Source: Reyranella sp. (lineage in GTDB: Bacteria > Pseudomonadota > Alphaproteobacteria > Reyranellales > Reyranellaceae). From it: a DNA stretch of 64,000 bases. The stretch is from contig NZ_JAFKJN010000011.1 of the NCBI RefSeq assembly GCF_017305915.1, forward strand, positions 124,001-188,000, in the 5' to 3' direction. Shown piece by piece: positions 17,059 to 27,484 of this stretch (positions within the stretch are counted from its first letter, which is position 1; the number at the start of each line of letters is the position of its first letter). A program made the position numbers and the translations under genes. The notes beneath the pieces were generated by a model that worked only from the letters and a program-made list of their open reading frames with translations, was not told the origin of the DNA and made no database searches.

Positions 17059-18417
17059 ATGCAAGTGACGGAACTCGCAGCCGACGGGCTGAAGCGGCAA
17101 TTCAAAATCGTCATTCCGGCTCAGGATCTTACCGCCAAGGTCGACGAGCGCGTCGCCGAGATGGCGCGCACCGCCTCCCTGCCGGGCTTCCGCCCCGGCA
17201 AGGTGCCGGCCGGCCTGCTCAAGAAGCAGTACGGCCAGGCTCTGCTGGGCGAGGCGCTGGAGCAGGCCGTCAACCAGGGCACGGCCAAGGCGATCGACGA
17301 TCGCGGCCTGAAGCCCGCCTTGCAACCGCGCGTCGAGCTCAAGGGCGAGTTCGCCGAAGGCAAGGACGTCGAGTTCGAGGTCGCGATCGAGATCCTGCCG
17401 GAGATCGGCCAGCTCGACTTCTCGGGTGTCGAGCTCGAGCGCCTGAAGGCGGTGGTGCCGGACAAGAGCGTCGACGAGGCGCTGGAGCGGATCGCCAAGG
17501 CGAACCGCGAGCAGAAGCCGGTCGACCCGCCGCGCCCGGCCCAGAGGGGCGACGCGCTGAAGCTCGACTTCGTGGGCTCGGTCGACGGCGTCGAGTTCCC
17601 CGGCGGCGCGGCGCAGGACTACGTCCTGGAGCTGGGCTCGGCCTCGTTCATCCCGGGCTTCGAGGACCAGCTGATCGGCGCGGAGATCGGCAAGCCGGTC
17701 GACGTGAAGGTGAAGTTCCCCGACGACTACGGTAACACCGAGCTCGCCGGCAAGGACGCGGTCTTCAAGTGCACGGTCAAGGAGATCCGCGAGTTCGTCG
17801 ACCAGCCGATCGATGATGCGCTCGCGAAGAAGAACAACTTCGAGACCCTCGACGCGATGAAGAAGGCCGTCTCCGACCGCATCGGCCAGGAATACACCCA
17901 GGTCTCGCGCGGCATGATCAAGCGCCAACTGCTCGACAAGCTCGCCGAAACCCACAAGTTCCAGGTGCCGGAAGGCCTGGTCGAGGGCGAGTTCAACGCG
18001 ATCTGGCAGCGCATCGAGGAAGCCAAGAAGAACGGCGAGAAGATCGAGGACGAGGAGAAGGCCAGGACGGAATATCGCGAGATCGCCGAGCGCCGCGTGC
18101 GCCTCGGCCTGTTGCTCGCCGACGTCGGCCGCTCCAACAACATCGATGTCACGCCCGAGGAGCTCAACCAGGCGATCATGCGCGAGGCCATGCGCTATCC
18201 CGGCCAGGAACGCCAGGTGCTGGAGTTCTACAGCAAGAACGAGCAGCTCAAGGAGCAGATGCGCGCGCCGATCTTCGAGGAGAAGACGGTCGACTTCATC
18301 CTCGAGCTGGCCAAGGTGACCGACAAGCCGGTTACCCCGGAGGAACTGCTCGAGGCTGCCCGCAAGGCGGACACCGACGAAGAGACGCCCGCAGGGCAAT
18401 CGCCGTCTGCGAATTGA
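17059..18417 (+). CDS. tig: trigger factor, ribosome-associated chaperone/prolyl isomerase
   Basis: Binds the ribosome exit tunnel and shields nascent chains. 452 residues. The N-terminal ribosome-binding domain has the signature GFRPGKVPAGLLKKQYG. The central FKBP-type PPIase domain has the GDALKLDFVGSVDG.EFPGG pattern and the FIPGFEDQLIGAEIG loop. A helical C-terminal substrate domain ends in an unstructured acidic tail (DTDEETPAGQSPSAN). The ATG at 17059 gives MQVTELAADGLKRQF; an earlier start would lie inside tRNA-Leu. The order tig-clpP-clpX-lon-hup is conserved in bacteria. Confidence 0.97.
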   Translation: MQVTELAADGLKRQFKIVIPAQDLTAKVDERVAEMARTASLPGFRPGKVPAGLLKKQYGQALLGEALEQAVNQGTAKAIDDRGLKPALQPRVELKGEFAEGKDVEFEVAIEILPEIGQLDFSGVELERLKAVVPDKSVDEALERIAKANREQKPVDPPRPAQRGDALKLDFVGSVDGVEFPGGAAQDYVLELGSASFIPGFEDQLIGAEIGKPVDVKVKFPDDYGNTELAGKDAVFKCTVKEIREFVDQPIDDALAKKNNFETLDAMKKAVSDRIGQEYTQVSRGMIKRQLLDKLAETHKFQVPEGLVEGEFNAIWQRIEEAKKNGEKIEDEEKARTEYREIAERRVRLGLLLADVGRSNNIDVTPEELNQAIMREAMRYPGQERQVLEFYSKNEQLKEQMRAPIFEEKTVDFILELAKVTDKPVTPEELLEAARKADTDEETPAGQSPSAN

Positions 18418-18491
18418 TTACGACCCGGCGGGCTTGAATGGGGCCGCCGGCACTGCCACCTTTCCATACGAAAGTCACAAAGGGGTTGGCG

Positions 18492-19139
18492 ATGGCGCGC
18501 GACCGCGATCCGCTGGAAGTCTACAACAACTATTACGTGCCGATGGTGGTCGAGCAGTCGGCCCGGGGCGAGCGCGGCTACGACATCTGGTCGAGGCTGT
18601 TGAAGGAGCGCATCGTCTTCTTGAACGGTCCGATCGAGGACAACGTGGCGGGCGTCCTGTGCGCCCAGCTCCTGTATCTCGAATCCGAGAACCCGACGAA
18701 GGACGTCTCCTTCTATATCAACTCGCCGGGCGGCGTGGTGACCTCGGGGCTCGCCGTGTACGACACCATGCAATACATCCGGCCCAACATCTCGACCCTG
18801 GTGTTCGGTCAGGCCGCCTCGGCCGGGTCGCTGCTGCTGATGGCCGGCCAGAAGGGCAAGCGGTTCTCGCTGCCCAACTCACGCATCATGATCCACCAGC
18901 CCTCGGGCGGTGCCCAGGGCCAAGCGACCGACATCGAAATCCATGCCCGTGAGATCCTTCAGACCCGGGCACGTCTGAACCAGATGTACGTTAAGCACAC
19001 GGGTCGGACGATCGACGAGATCGAAAAGGCGATGGAACGCGACAAGTTCTTCTCGCCGGACGAAGCCAAGGAGTTCGGCCTAATCGACGAGGTGCTCGAA
19101 AACAGGCCGGTTCCGACCATCCAGGCCGCGGCTTCCTGA
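18492..19139 (+). CDS. clpP: ATP-dependent Clp protease proteolytic subunit
   Basis: Serine peptidase that forms the two-ring barrel of ClpXP/ClpAP. 215 residues. The catalytic triad is complete: Ser110 in GQAASAGS, His135 in MIHQPSGG, Asp184 in MERDKFF. The N-terminal axial-loop residues [16 protein letters not shown] are conserved. I chose ATG 18492, preceded by AGGGG; an ATG at 18438 would add 18 unrelated residues. It lies 74 bp after tig and 146 bp before clpX, which also has its own candidate promoter. Confidence 0.97.
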   Translation: MARDRDPLEVYNNYYVPMVVEQSARGERGYDIWSRLLKERIVFLNGPIEDNVAGVLCAQLLYLESENPTKDVSFYINSPGGVVTSGLAVYDTMQYIRPNISTLVFGQAASAGSLLLMAGQKGKRFSLPNSRIMIHQPSGGAQGQATDIEIHAREILQTRARLNQMYVKHTGRTIDEIEKAMERDKFFSPDEAKEFGLIDEVLENRPVPTIQAAAS

Positions 19140-19196
19140 CAAGGTCTCCGCGACCAATTGCATGCCGTTCACGGTGCGACACACAACATTTTGAAG

Positions 19197-19226
19197 TTGT
19201 CGCCGTCCGTGACGGGCGTTTAACAT
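19197..19226 (+). promoter_or_regulatory. candidate sigma-70 promoter of clpX
   Basis: TTGTCG, an 18-bp spacer and TAACAT in the clpP-clpX gap, about 60 bases before the clpX ATG. A leader hairpin GCCCGC/GCGGGC follows at 19241-19259. Confidence 0.4.
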
Positions 19227-19285
19227 AGCCTTGGGTGTCTGCCCGCGGGCCTCGCGGGCTGCCCAAGCGGAGGTGCGTTAAGAAC

Positions 19286-20557
19286 ATGCCAGCCGCCAAG
19301 TCTGGGGGCGACTCCCGCAATACCCTCTATTGCAGCTTCTGCGGCAAGAGCCAGCATGAGGTGCGGAAGCTCATTGCCGGGCCGACGGTGTTCATCTGCG
19401 ATGAATGCGTCGAGCTCTGCATGGACATCATCCGGGAGGAGAGCAAGACCACCCTGGTGAAATCCAAGGATGGCGTGCCGTCCCCCAAGGAAATCCGCCA
19501 GATTCTCGATGACTATGTGATCGGCCAGGACCAGGCCAAGCGCATCCTCGCTGTTGCGGTGCACAATCACTACAAGCGCCTCAGCCATGGCGGCAAGGCG
19601 AACGACGTCGAGATCGCCAAGTCGAACATCATGCTGATCGGCCCGACCGGTTGTGGAAAGACGCTGCTCGCCCAGACCCTGGCGCGCATGCTCGACGTGC
19701 CGTTCACCATGGCCGACGCCACGACCCTGACCGAAGCCGGCTACGTCGGCGAGGATGTGGAAAACATCATCCTCAAGCTGTTGCAGTCGGCCGACTACAA
19801 CGTCGAGCGGGCGCAGCGGGGCATCGTCTACATCGACGAGGTCGACAAGATCAGCCGCAAGTCCGACAACCCGTCGATCACCCGCGACGTGTCGGGCGAG
19901 GGCGTGCAGCAGGCTCTGCTCAAGATCATGGAAGGCACGGTCGCTTCGGTCCCGCCGCAGGGCGGCCGCAAGCATCCGCAGCAGGAGTTCCTCCAGGTCG
20001 ACACGACCAACATCCTGTTCATCTGCGGCGGTGCCTTCTCCGGCCTCGACAAGATCATCTCGATGCGCCGCCAGGGCACGTCGATCGGCTTCGGCGCCGA
20101 GGTGCGCGGGCCGGAGGATCGTCGCACCGGCGAGATCCTGCGCGATCTCGAACCCGAGGATCTGCTGCGTTACGGACTTATCCCCGAGTTCGTCGGCCGC
20201 CTGCCGGTGGTCGCGACACTCGAGGATCTGGACGAGGGCGCGCTGATCGAGATCCTGACGCGCCCCAAGAACGCGCTGCTCAAGCAGTACCAGCGCCTGT
20301 TCGACATGGAGAACGTGAAGCTCAAGTTCTCCGACGACGCTTTGCGTGCGGTCGCCCAGAAGGCGATCCTGCGCAAAACAGGTGCCCGCGGCCTGCGCTC
20401 GATCATGGAGACCGTGCTGCTGGATACAATGTACGACCTGCCGTCGCTCGACGGCGTCGAAGAGGTCGTGATCAATCGCGAAGTGATCGAAGGGCGCGCC
20501 CAGCCGCTCTACGTGCACGGTGAGCGCAAGGAAGGCATTGCCGCGGCGCCGGCCTAG
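19286..20557 (+). CDS. clpX: ATP-dependent Clp protease ATP-binding subunit ClpX
   Basis: AAA+ unfoldase that feeds tagged proteins to ClpP. 423 residues. The N-terminal zinc finger has four Cys (CSFCGK ... [10 protein letters not shown]). Walker A is GPTGCGKT at 119-126, followed by the pore loop EAGYVGED and Walker B YIDEVDKI. The IGF docking loop for ClpP is present (TSIGFGAEV), as is the sensor-2 GARGLRS. The ATG at 19286 is preceded by GGAGG; an ATG upstream at 19235 would add 17 non-family residues. In many alphaproteobacteria ClpXP controls the cell cycle; that is family knowledge, not shown here. Confidence 0.98.
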   Translation: MPAAKSGGDSRNTLYCSFCGKSQHEVRKLIAGPTVFICDECVELCMDIIREESKTTLVKSKDGVPSPKEIRQILDDYVIGQDQAKRILAVAVHNHYKRLSHGGKANDVEIAKSNIMLIGPTGCGKTLLAQTLARMLDVPFTMADATTLTEAGYVGEDVENIILKLLQSADYNVERAQRGIVYIDEVDKISRKSDNPSITRDVSGEGVQQALLKIMEGTVASVPPQGGRKHPQQEFLQVDTTNILFICGGAFSGLDKIISMRRQGTSIGFGAEVRGPEDRRTGEILRDLEPEDLLRYGLIPEFVGRLPVVATLEDLDEGALIEILTRPKNALLKQYQRLFDMENVKLKFSDDALRAVAQKAILRKTGARGLRSIMETVLLDTMYDLPSLDGVEEVVINREVIEGRAQPLYVHGERKEGIAAAPA

Positions 20558-20565
20558 CTTTTGCT

Positions 20566-20593
20566 CCGCCGATGGAGGGCCATCGGCGGCTTT
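20566..20593 (+). terminator. hairpin terminator after clpX
   Basis: A perfect 10-bp stem (CCGCCGATGG / CCATCGGCGG) with an AGGG loop lies 9 bases after the clpX stop, followed by CTTTC. The U-tract is short, so termination may be partial. Confidence 0.6.
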
Positions 20594-20603
20594 CGCCGAA
20601 GGT

Positions 20604-20634
20604 CTTGAACGGCAACCCGTTCGGGACAACATCT
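20604..20634 (+). promoter_or_regulatory. possible heat-shock (RpoH) promoter of lon
   Basis: CTTGAA, a 17-bp spacer, then CAACATCT. The -35 fits sigma-32 promoters well and the -10 poorly. It sits after the clpX terminator and about 100 bases before lon, where lon needs its own promoter. Confidence 0.3.
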
Positions 20635-20730
20635 GTATGCGAGTGTGCGTGGCTTTACGTCGCGGGCTGCCCGTCAGGGGGCCTCGGCTGCGGTCCGCGA
20701 CAGCTCTAACAGTGTAGATTGCGAGGCATC

Positions 20731-23133
20731 ATGAACGCCCCCACCACCACCGCCCCCGGAACCGTCTATCCCGTCCTGCCGTTGCGCGACATCGTCGTGT
20801 TCCCCGGCATGATCGTTCCGCTGTTCGTCGGCCGCGAGAAGAGCGTCAAGGCGCTCGAAGAGGTGATGAAGGACGACAAGCAGATCCTGCTGATCGCCCA
20901 GAAGAACGCCACCCAGGACGATCCCGCTCCCGAGGACATCTACAGCATCGGCACGCTCGGCACGGTGCTGCAGCTCTTGAAGCTGCCGGACGACACCGTG
21001 AAGGTGCTGGTCGAGGGCGGCCGCCGCGTGCGTATCGGCGGCTACACCGACAAGGTCGAGTTCTTCGAGGCCCATGCCGTCGACATGGAAGAGCAGTCGG
21101 GCGATCCTGCCGAGTTGCAGGCTGCCGCGCGCACCGTGGTCTCGGAGTTCGAGAACTACGTGAAGCTCAACAAGAAGGTGCCGCCCGAGGTTGTGGTCTC
21201 GATTAACAAGATCGAGGAGCCGGCCAAGCTCGCCGACACCATCTCCGCGCACCTGGCGCTCAAGGTCGCCGACAAGCAGCAGCTGCTCGAGCTCGACTCG
21301 GTGTCGAAGCGGCTGGAGCGCATCCTCGGCCTGATGGAAGGCGAGATCGGCGTCCTGCAGGTCGAGAAGAAGATCCGCAACCGCGTGAAGCGTCAGATGG
21401 AGAAGACGCAGCGCGAGTACTATCTCAACGAGCAGATGAAGGCGATCCAGAAGGAGCTTGGCGAGACCGAGGACGGTCGCGACGAGATCTCCGAGCTGGA
21501 GAAGCGCATCAAGAAGACGCGGCTCTCCAAGGAGGGGCGCGAGAAGGCCAATGCGGAGCTGAAGAAGCTGCGCACCATGAGCCCGATGTCGGCCGAGGCG
21601 ACGGTGGTCCGCAACTACCTCGACTGGCTGCTGTCGATCCCGTGGCGCAAGCCCACCAAGATCATCAAGGACCTCAAGTACGCCGAGGACGTGCTCAATG
21701 CCGACCACCACGGCCTGGAGAAAGTGAAGGAGCGCATCCTCGAGTATCTCGCGGTCCAGCAGCGCGTCGACAAGATGAAGGGCCCGATCCTGTGCCTGGT
21801 CGGTCCTCCGGGCGTCGGCAAGACCTCGCTCGGCAAGTCGATCGCCAAGGCGACGGGGCGCAACTTCGTGCGCATGTCGCTGGGCGGCGTGCGGGACGAG
21901 GCCGAGATCCGCGGCCATCGCCGGACCTACATCGGTTCGCTGCCGGGCAAGGTCATCCAGTCGATGAAGAAGGCGAAGTCGTCGAACCCGCTGTTCCTGC
22001 TCGACGAGATCGACAAGCTCGGCGCCGACTTCCGCGGCGACCCGTCGTCGGCGCTGCTCGAGGTGCTCGATCCCGAGCAGAACGCGACGTTCAACGACCA
22101 CTACCTCGAGGTCGACTACGACCTGTCGAACGTGATGTTCATCACCACGGCCAACTCGCTGCGCATGGCGCAGCCGCTGATGGACCGCATGGAGATCATC
22201 CGTCTCGCGGGCTACACCGAGGACGAGAAGGTCGCCATCAGCCGCAAGCACCTGATCCCCAAGCAGATCGAGGCGAACGGGCTGAAGGAGGGCGAGCTCG
22301 ATATCCACGACGACGCCGTGCGCGACCTGGTGCGCTACTACACGCGCGAGGCCGGTGTCCGTAACCTCGAGCGCGAGATCGCGAACCTCGCCCGCAAAGG
22401 CGTCAAGGAGATCCTCATGAAGGGGACCTCCAAGGTGAAGATCTCGGCCAAGAACCTCGACAAGTACGCCGGCGTCCGCCGCTTCCGCTACGGCGAGGCG
22501 GAGCTCGAGGACCTGGTCGGCATCACCACTGGTCTGGCGTGGACGGAAGTCGGCGGCGAGCTGCTGCAGGTCGAGGCCGTGCTGGTCCCGGGCCGCGGCC
22601 GTGTCTCGGTCACCGGCAAGCTGGGCGACGTGATGCAGGAGTCGGTGCAGGCGGCCAACGCCTATGTCCGCTCCCGCGCCGCGGCGTTCGGCATCAAGCC
22701 GAACATCTTCGAGAAGCGCGACATCCACGTGCATGTGCCGGAAGGCGCGACGCCCAAGGACGGTCCGTCGGCCGGCGTGGCGATGATCACCTCGATCGTC
22801 TCCGCCCTGACCGGTGTCGCGGTCCGCAAGGAAGTGGCCATGACCGGCGAGATCAGCCTGCGCGGCCGAGTCCTGCCGATCGGCGGCCTCAAGGAGAAGC
22901 TGCTGGCGGCGTTGCGCGGCGGTCTCAAGACCGTGCTCATCCCGAAGGAGAACGAGCGCGATCTGCCGGAGATTCCCGACAACGTGAAGAAGGGCCTGGA
23001 GATCGTCCCGGTCTCGACCGTCGACGAGGTTCTGGCCCGCGCGTTGGTCAAGCCGCTGACCGCGATCGAATGGCCGAACGACCTCGAGGTGCCGCCCAAG
23101 CCGGCGGAGCCTGCCGAGGTCCGCGCCCACTAG
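20731..23133 (+). CDS. lon: ATP-dependent Lon protease
   Basis: Hexameric AAA+ serine protease that degrades misfolded and regulatory proteins. 800 residues, bacterial LonA length. The N-terminal substrate domain starts at [16 protein letters not shown] coiled-coil region ([19 protein letters not shown]) precedes the ATPase, with Walker A GPPGVGKT at 358-365 and Walker [11 protein letters not shown]. The protease domain has the Ser-Lys dyad at S680 (DGPSAG) and K723 (GGLKEK). ATG 20731 has GAGG six bases upstream; a TTG at 20719 is weaker. It has its own intrinsic terminator and is likely heat-inducible. Confidence 0.98.
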   Translation: MNAPTTTAPGTVYPVLPLRDIVVFPGMIVPLFVGREKSVKALEEVMKDDKQILLIAQKNATQDDPAPEDIYSIGTLGTVLQLLKLPDDTVKVLVEGGRRVRIGGYTDKVEFFEAHAVDMEEQSGDPAELQAAARTVVSEFENYVKLNKKVPPEVVVSINKIEEPAKLADTISAHLALKVADKQQLLELDSVSKRLERILGLMEGEIGVLQVEKKIRNRVKRQMEKTQREYYLNEQMKAIQKELGETEDGRDEISELEKRIKKTRLSKEGREKANAELKKLRTMSPMSAEATVVRNYLDWLLSIPWRKPTKIIKDLKYAEDVLNADHHGLEKVKERILEYLAVQQRVDKMKGPILCLVGPPGVGKTSLGKSIAKATGRNFVRMSLGGVRDEAEIRGHRRTYIGSLPGKVIQSMKKAKSSNPLFLLDEIDKLGADFRGDPSSALLEVLDPEQNATFNDHYLEVDYDLSNVMFITTANSLRMAQPLMDRMEIIRLAGYTEDEKVAISRKHLIPKQIEANGLKEGELDIHDDAVRDLVRYYTREAGVRNLEREIANLARKGVKEILMKGTSKVKISAKNLDKYAGVRRFRYGEAELEDLVGITTGLAWTEVGGELLQVEAVLVPGRGRVSVTGKLGDVMQESVQAANAYVRSRAAAFGIKPNIFEKRDIHVHVPEGATPKDGPSAGVAMITSIVSALTGVAVRKEVAMTGEISLRGRVLPIGGLKEKLLAALRGGLKTVLIPKENERDLPEIPDNVKKGLEIVPVSTVDEVLARALVKPLTAIEWPNDLEVPPKPAEPAEVRAH

Positions 23134-23159
23134 TGGGTCCGGCAAACGAACACAGGAAG

Positions 23160-23189
23160 CCCCGGAGAAATCCGGGGTTTCTTCGTTTT
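23160..23189 (+). terminator. intrinsic terminator of lon
   Basis: CCCCGGA-GAAA-TCCGGGG, a perfect 7-bp stem with a GNRA-type loop, followed by TTTCTTCGTTTT. It lies 26 bases after the lon stop codon. Confidence 0.9.
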
Positions 23190-23245
23190 GGGCACCATCT
23201 GTAAGGGGTAGTCGCCGCAGAATGCACAAAATGTGGTATTCAGCG

Positions 23246-23275
23246 TTGACGCCGTTTTGCAGCCGCCCCTACACT
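23246..23275 (+). promoter_or_regulatory. sigma-70 promoter of hup
   Basis: TTGACG, an 18-bp spacer and TACACT. The predicted start near 23282 leaves a leader of about 27 bases before the GTG of hup. Both hexamers are close to consensus. Confidence 0.65.
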
Positions 23276-23308
23276 CAAGGCTGCCGGTTTTTTTGCAGGG
23301 GATCGCTG

Positions 23309-23581
23309 GTGAACAAGCACGATTTGGTTTCCGCCGTGGCCGCCTCGACCAATCTGTCCAAGACCGACGCCCAGAATGCCGTGGATTCGATCCTCAGCCT
23401 GATCACCAAGTCGCTGAAGAAGAAGGAGAAGGTCCTGCTGGTCGGCTTCGGCACCTTCCAGGTCTCCCGGCGCAAGGCCACCGAGGGCCGCAATCCCCAG
23501 ACCGGCGAGAAGATCAAGATCCCGGCCGCGACCGTGCCGCGCTTCAAGGCCAGCAAGGCGCTCAAGGACGCGATCAACTAG
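23309..23581 (+). CDS. hup: DNA-binding protein HU
   Basis: Small nucleoid protein, 90 residues, binding and bending DNA as a dimer. It reads VNKHDLVSAVAASTNLSK at the start. The family signature GFGTFQVSRRKATEGRNPQTGEK is split by no gaps, and the tip Pro is in the RNPQTG arm. It ends VPRFKASKALKDAIN. The GTG at 23309 is preceded by AGGGGA; an upstream ATG at 23222 would put the strong promoter inside the gene and is rejected. It follows lon, the usual bacterial order. tRNA-Val begins 25 bases after the stop and is probably cotranscribed. Confidence 0.96.
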   Translation: MNKHDLVSAVAASTNLSKTDAQNAVDSILSLITKSLKKKEKVLLVGFGTFQVSRRKATEGRNPQTGEKIKIPAATVPRFKASKALKDAIN

Positions 23582-23606
23582 CGCTGTTTGTGGTAAGACG
23601 CGCGCC

Positions 23607-23681
23607 GGGCGATTAGCTCAGCGGTAGAGCATTCCCTTTACACGGGACAGGTCGGCGGTTCGATCCCGTCATCGCCCACCA
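23607..23681 (+). tRNA. tRNA-Val (UAC)
   Basis: 75 nt. The acceptor GGGCGAT pairs with ATCGCCC. The anticodon loop TTTACAC gives TAC. The T-arm is GGCGG-TTCGATC-CCGTC, and CCA is encoded. The 27-43 pair of the anticodon stem is a T-C mismatch; the rest is standard. Confidence 0.95.
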
Positions 23682-24041
23682 TCCTGCTTCGCGCTGCGCG
23701 CGCTTCGCAGGATTTGTTTCCCTACACGAAGTTCATGACCTGCGTTGCTTCTGAGGCACGCTGATGTCGCGACGTCTTCACGAAGCGGCGTCGGTCGAGC
23801 GCGTGCATGGGGTAATGGGAAAGTGGGAAGAATCGCCAGAAAGCCAAGTGGGACAGCGTTTTAGACTTCCCACGCGTGTGGGAAGTCGGCGGAAGTCCGT
23901 GGGAAGACGGGACGCGCCGCTATGCGCGACAGGCGCTTGCAAAATCCGGCTGCCTTCTGCATCCCGGGAAGCCGTCATGTGCCACGCGGAAATTCGCTGG
24001 AAATTCCGGTACTTACACACGCTCTCGCGGGTGCGGTAAGC
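23682..24041. other. non-coding spacer between tRNA-Val and tRNA-Asp with a clustered TGGGAAG repeat
   Basis: About 360 bases without a credible gene. A 91-codon frame at 23764-24039 has no ribosome site, an odd composition, and spans the repeats. The stretch contains GTGGGAAG-like words at about 23823, 23878 and 23900, a related GTGGGACAG at about 23848, and one inverted copy. It is less GC-rich than its surroundings. I see no recognisable RNA family. Confidence 0.5.
23865..23886. repeat. inverted repeat of the GTGGGAAG motif
   Basis: ACTTCCCAC-GCGT-GTGGGAAGT, a perfect 9-bp dyad. No U-tract follows on either strand, so it is not an obvious terminator; a protein-binding site or small-RNA hairpin is possible. 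Confidence 0.6.
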
Positions 24042-24070
24042 TTGACACCATATAGGGGGTCCTTTATTTC
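24042..24070 (+). promoter_or_regulatory. candidate sigma-70 promoter of tRNA-Asp and possibly nuo
   Basis: Consensus TTGACA, a 17-bp spacer and TATTTC. The predicted start near 24077 is 17 bases before tRNA-Asp. No terminator separates the tRNA from nuoA, so the complex I operon may be read from here. Confidence 0.6.
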
Positions 24071-24093
24071 TCCGCGCGCCGTTTGGGGCTTCA

Positions 24094-24170
<77 letters not shown>

Positions 24171-24212
24171 GCCCCAAGAGCTGGCAAGCCCAAACGGGGC
24201 GAAGGAGTGACG

Positions 24213-24578
24213 ATGGAAGCTCTTCTGAAGGAATACCTTCCGATTTTGATCTTCCTCGGTCTCGCCTTCGCGCTGTGTTGCGCCATGCTCGGCGGCTCCT
24301 ACCTGATCGCCCGCCAGAACCCGAACTCGGACAAGCTGTCGCCGTTCGAATGCGGTTTTGCGCCGTTCGACGACGCCCGCGGCCAGTTCGATGTGCGTTT
24401 CTATCTTGTGGCGATCCTGTTCATCATCTTCGACCTCGAGGTCGCCTTCCTGTTCCCGTGGGCCGCGTCCCTGGGTGACATCGGATTGTTCGGGTTCTGG
24501 TCGATGATGCTGTTCCTCGGGATCCTGACGGTGGGCTTCATCTACGAATGGCGCAAGGGAGCGCTGGAATGGGAGTAG
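24213..24578 (+). CDS. nuoA: NADH-quinone oxidoreductase subunit A
   Basis: Small membrane subunit of complex I at the junction of the arms. 121 residues with three transmembrane helices (near 8-30, 67-89, 96-114). The conserved acidic loop [24 protein letters not shown] contains the family Cys. AGGAG lies 6-8 bases before ATG 24213; a GTG at 24207 is possible. It is the first gene of a complete 14-gene nuo operon and overlaps nuoB by 10 bases. Confidence 0.96.
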   Translation: MEALLKEYLPILIFLGLAFALCCAMLGGSYLIARQNPNSDKLSPFECGFAPFDDARGQFDVRFYLVAILFIIFDLEVAFLFPWAASLGDIGLFGFWSMMLFLGILTVGFIYEWRKGALEWE

Positions 24579-25111
24579 TCGATTCCCCAAAGGGAGCCAG
24601 GCTGACGCCGACGGCGGAGGCGGCGCTGTCGCGTGCGCTGTCCGACGAGCTCGCCGACAAGGGCTTCGTCGTCGCCCAGCTCGACAAGCTGGTCACCTGG
24701 GCGCGCACCGGCTCGCTGTGGGGGCTGACCTTCGGCCTCGCCTGCTGCGGCGTCGAGATGATCCACGCCTGGATGAGCCGCTACGACCTCGACCGCTTCG
24801 GCTTCGCGCCGATGCCGAGCCCGCGCTCGGCCGACGTCATGATCGTGGCCGGCACGCTCACCAACAAGATGGCGCCGGCATTGCGCAAGGTCTACGACCA
24901 GATGGCCGAGCCGCGTTACGTGATCTCGATGGGCTCGTGCGCCAACGGCGGCGGCTACTATCACTACAGCTATTCGGTGGTGCGCGGCTGCGACCGCATC
25001 GTGCCGGTCGACATCTACGTGCCCGGCTGCCCGCCGACCGCCGAGGCGTTGCTCTACGGCATCCTGCAGCTGCAGAAGAAGATCCGCCGCACCGGCACTC
25101 TGGTGCGCTAA
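24569..25111 (+). CDS. nuoB: NADH-quinone oxidoreductase subunit B
   Basis: Carries the terminal [4Fe-4S] cluster N2 next to the quinone site. 180 residues. The ligand Cys are visible: adjacent pair in GLACCGVEM, one in MGSCANGGG, one in [11 protein letters not shown]. The ATG at 24569 overlaps the end of nuoA by 10 bases and has GGGAG upstream; an earlier ATG (24548) gives a longer overlap. It ends in TAATG with nuoC. Confidence 0.96.
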   Translation: MGVVDSPKGARLTPTAEAALSRALSDELADKGFVVAQLDKLVTWARTGSLWGLTFGLACCGVEMIHAWMSRYDLDRFGFAPMPSPRSADVMIVAGTLTNKMAPALRKVYDQMAEPRYVISMGSCANGGGYYHYSYSVVRGCDRIVPVDIYVPGCPPTAEALLYGILQLQKKIRRTGTLVR

Positions 25112-25704
25112 TGGAACAGCTCGGTACCCACATTGCCCAGGCGACCGGCGCCACGGCCACCGTGCGCCTCGGCGAGCTGATGCTCGACACCACGGCCGAC
25201 AAGCTGCTCGCGCTGCTGACCTTCCTGCGCGACGACCCGAAGTGCCTGTTCAAGCAGCTGGTCGATATCTGCGGCGTCGACTGGCCCGACCGGCCCAAGC
25301 GCTTCGACGTCGTCTACAATCTGCTCAGCCTCAGGAACAACTGCCGGGTCCGCGTGAAGGTGCAGACCGACGAGGGCACGCCCGTGCCGTCGGCCGCCTC
25401 GGTCTACAGCGCGGCTGGCTGGTTCGAGCGCGAGACCTACGACCTCTACGGCGTTTGGTTCTCCGACCATCCCGACCTGCGCCGTATCCTCACCGACTAC
25501 GGCTTCGAGGGCCATCCGCTGCGAAAAGACTTCCCGCTCACCGGCTTCGTCGAGGTGTGGTGGGACGACGAGCAGAGGCGGGTGGTCAACCGCCCGGTTA
25601 AGCTCGCGCAGGAATTCCGCCGCTTCGACTTCCTGAGCCCGTGGGAAGGCGCGCACTACGTGCTGCCCGGCGACGAGAAGGCCCAGGAGAAGGGCAAGAG
25701 CTGA
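25111..25704 (+). CDS. nuoC: NADH-quinone oxidoreductase subunit C
   Basis: Peripheral-arm 30-kDa subunit, 197 residues, with no cofactor. The signature [17 protein letters not shown] is followed by [18 protein letters not shown]. It is a separate gene, not fused to nuoD as in enterobacteria. It shares one base with nuoB (TAATG) and one with nuoD (TGATG), so translation is coupled on both sides. The Lys/Glu-rich C-terminus [10 protein letters not shown] is typical. Confidence 0.96.
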   Translation: MEQLGTHIAQATGATATVRLGELMLDTTADKLLALLTFLRDDPKCLFKQLVDICGVDWPDRPKRFDVVYNLLSLRNNCRVRVKVQTDEGTPVPSAASVYSAAGWFERETYDLYGVWFSDHPDLRRILTDYGFEGHPLRKDFPLTGFVEVWWDDEQRRVVNRPVKLAQEFRRFDFLSPWEGAHYVLPGDEKAQEKGKS

Positions 25705-26888
25705 TGGCCGACGTCGAGATCAAGACCCTGACGATGAACTTCGGGCCGCAGCACCCAGCGGCCCACGGCGTGCTGCGCCTCGTCGTCGAGATGGACGGCG
25801 AGATCGTCGAGCGCTGCGACCCGCATATCGGCCTGCTCCATCGCGGCACCGAGAAGCTGATCGAGTACAAGACCTACCTGCAGGCGGTGCCGTACTTCGA
25901 TCGGCTCGACTACGTGTCGCCGATGAATCAGGAGCACGCTTTCGCCCTGGCGACCGAGAAGCTGCTCGGCATCACCGTGCCCGAGCGCGGCCAGTACATC
26001 CGCGTGCTGTTCTCCGAGATCACGCGCATCCTAAATCACCTGCTGAACGTCACGACCTTCGCGATGGACGTCGGCGCCCTGACCCCGCCGCTGTGGGGCT
26101 TCGAGCAGCGCGAGTTGCTGATGGAGTACTACGAGGGCGTCTCGGGCTCGCGCATGCATGCGGCCTATTTCCGGCCGGGCGGCGTCCATCAGGACCTGCC
26201 GGACGGCATGCTCGATTCGATGGAAGGGTGGATCAAGCAGTTCTACCCGTTCCTCAAGGACATCGAGAACCTGCTGAACGACAACCGCATCTTCCGCATG
26301 CGCACCGTCGATATCGGCGTCGTCAACGCCGAGCAGGCCGTTGACTGGGGCTTCTCCGGCCCGATGATCCGCGCCTCCGGCTTGCCGTGGGACCTGCGCA
26401 AGTCGCAGCCCTACGACACCTACGAGCGCATGGACTTCGACATCCCGGTCGGCAAGACCGGCGACTGCTTCGCCCGCTACCTGGTGCGCGTCGAGGAGAT
26501 GTACCAGTCGGCCCGCATCATGGAGCAGTGCATCAAGGCGCTGCGCACCGTGACGGGTCCGGTGCGCGTCGACGACCGCAAGATCGCGCCGCCGCGCCGC
26601 GGCGAGATGAAGGGCTCGATGGAGGCCCTGATCCATCACTTCAAGCTCTACACCGAGGGCTACAAGGTGCCGGCCGGCGAGACCTACACCGCGGTCGAGG
26701 CGCCGAAAGGCGAGTTCGGCGTCTATCTCGTCTCCGACGGCACCAACAAGCCCTACCGCTGCAAGATCCGCGCGCCGGGTTTCCCGCACCTGCAGGCGCT
26801 CGACATGATGACCAGGGGACACCAGCTGGCCGACATGTCGGCCAACATCGGCTCGCTCGACATCGTGTTCGGCGAGATCGACCGCTAG
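25704..26888 (+). CDS. nuoD: NADH-quinone oxidoreductase subunit D
   Basis: 49-kDa subunit forming the quinone-binding pocket with NuoB. 394 residues. The start [19 protein letters not shown] contains the His that faces the quinone. The hydrogenase-derived signature [18 protein letters not shown] is present, as are the [14 protein letters not shown] block and the C-terminal [12 protein letters not shown]. The start is TGATG-coupled to nuoC; a longer frame from 25641 lies in nuoC and is rejected. Confidence 0.97.
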   Translation: MADVEIKTLTMNFGPQHPAAHGVLRLVVEMDGEIVERCDPHIGLLHRGTEKLIEYKTYLQAVPYFDRLDYVSPMNQEHAFALATEKLLGITVPERGQYIRVLFSEITRILNHLLNVTTFAMDVGALTPPLWGFEQRELLMEYYEGVSGSRMHAAYFRPGGVHQDLPDGMLDSMEGWIKQFYPFLKDIENLLNDNRIFRMRTVDIGVVNAEQAVDWGFSGPMIRASGLPWDLRKSQPYDTYERMDFDIPVGKTGDCFARYLVRVEEMYQSARIMEQCIKALRTVTGPVRVDDRKIAPPRRGEMKGSMEALIHHFKLYTEGYKVPAGETYTAVEAPKGEFGVYLVSDGTNKPYRCKIRAPGFPHLQALDMMTRGHQLADMSANIGSLDIVFGEIDR

Positions 26889-26902
26889 GAGACGAATTCA
26901 AG

Positions 26903-27484
26903 ATGGCGATGATCACCGCCGATCCGCAGGACGTGCCGAAGGTCGAGTCGTTCTCCTTCACGCCGGAGTCCATGGCGAAGGTGAACGCACTGATCGCGAA
27001 CTATCCGCCGGGCCGCCAGGCCTCGGCCGTGATCGGCGTCCTCGATCTCGCGCAGCGCCAGCAGGGCTGGCTGCCGCGCGTGGCGATGGACGAGGTCGCA
27101 CGCATCCTCGAGATGGCGCCGATCCGCGTCTACGAGATCGCGACCTTCTATACGATGTTCCAGCTCAAGCCGAAGGGCAGGTACCTGCTGCAGGTCTGCA
27201 CCACGACGCCGTGCTGGCTGCGCGGCTCCGACCACGTGATGAAGGCCTGCCAGGAAGCGGCCGACGGCGTCACCTTCAGCGTGCAGGAGGTCGAATGCCT
27301 CGGCGCCTGCGTGAATGCGCCGGTGGTGCAGATCAACGACGATTTCTACGAGGATCTCGACGCCGCCTCGACCAGGCGCGTGCTCGACGCCTTCCGCCGC
27401 GGCGAGACGCCGGCGCCCGGCCCGCAAGTCAACCGCCAGACCTCGGCGCCCGAGGGCGGCCCGCTTACACTGAAGGGTGAGTGA
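26903..27484 (+). CDS. nuoE: NADH-quinone oxidoreductase subunit E
   Basis: 24-kDa subunit with the [2Fe-2S] cluster N1a, pairing with NuoF in the NADH module. 193 residues. Thioredoxin-like fold; the ligands are in CTTTPCW and CLGACVNAP. The signature [18 protein letters not shown] is clear. The ATG at 26903 has AGGAGA upstream (ATG 26909 is possible). The Pro-rich C-terminus ([18 protein letters not shown]) is normal for alphaproteobacteria. The TGA overlaps the GTG of nuoF. Confidence 0.95.
   Translation: MAMITADPQDVPKVESFSFTPESMAKVNALIANYPPGRQASAVIGVLDLAQRQQGWLPRVAMDEVARILEMAPIRVYEIATFYTMFQLKPKGRYLLQVCTTTPCWLRGSDHVMKACQEAADGVTFSVQEVECLGACVNAPVVQINDDFYEDLDAASTRRVLDAFRRGETPAPGPQVNRQTSAPEGGPLTLKGE

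Noticed and set aside
18438..18491. Longer N-terminus for ClpP
   Set aside because: Adds 18 residues unlike ClpP and has no ribosome site, whereas ATG 18492 has AGGGG and the family start.
23764..24039. Possible 91-residue gene between tRNA-Val and tRNA-Asp
   Set aside because: No ribosome site, covers the repeat cluster, no hydrophobic or domain pattern.
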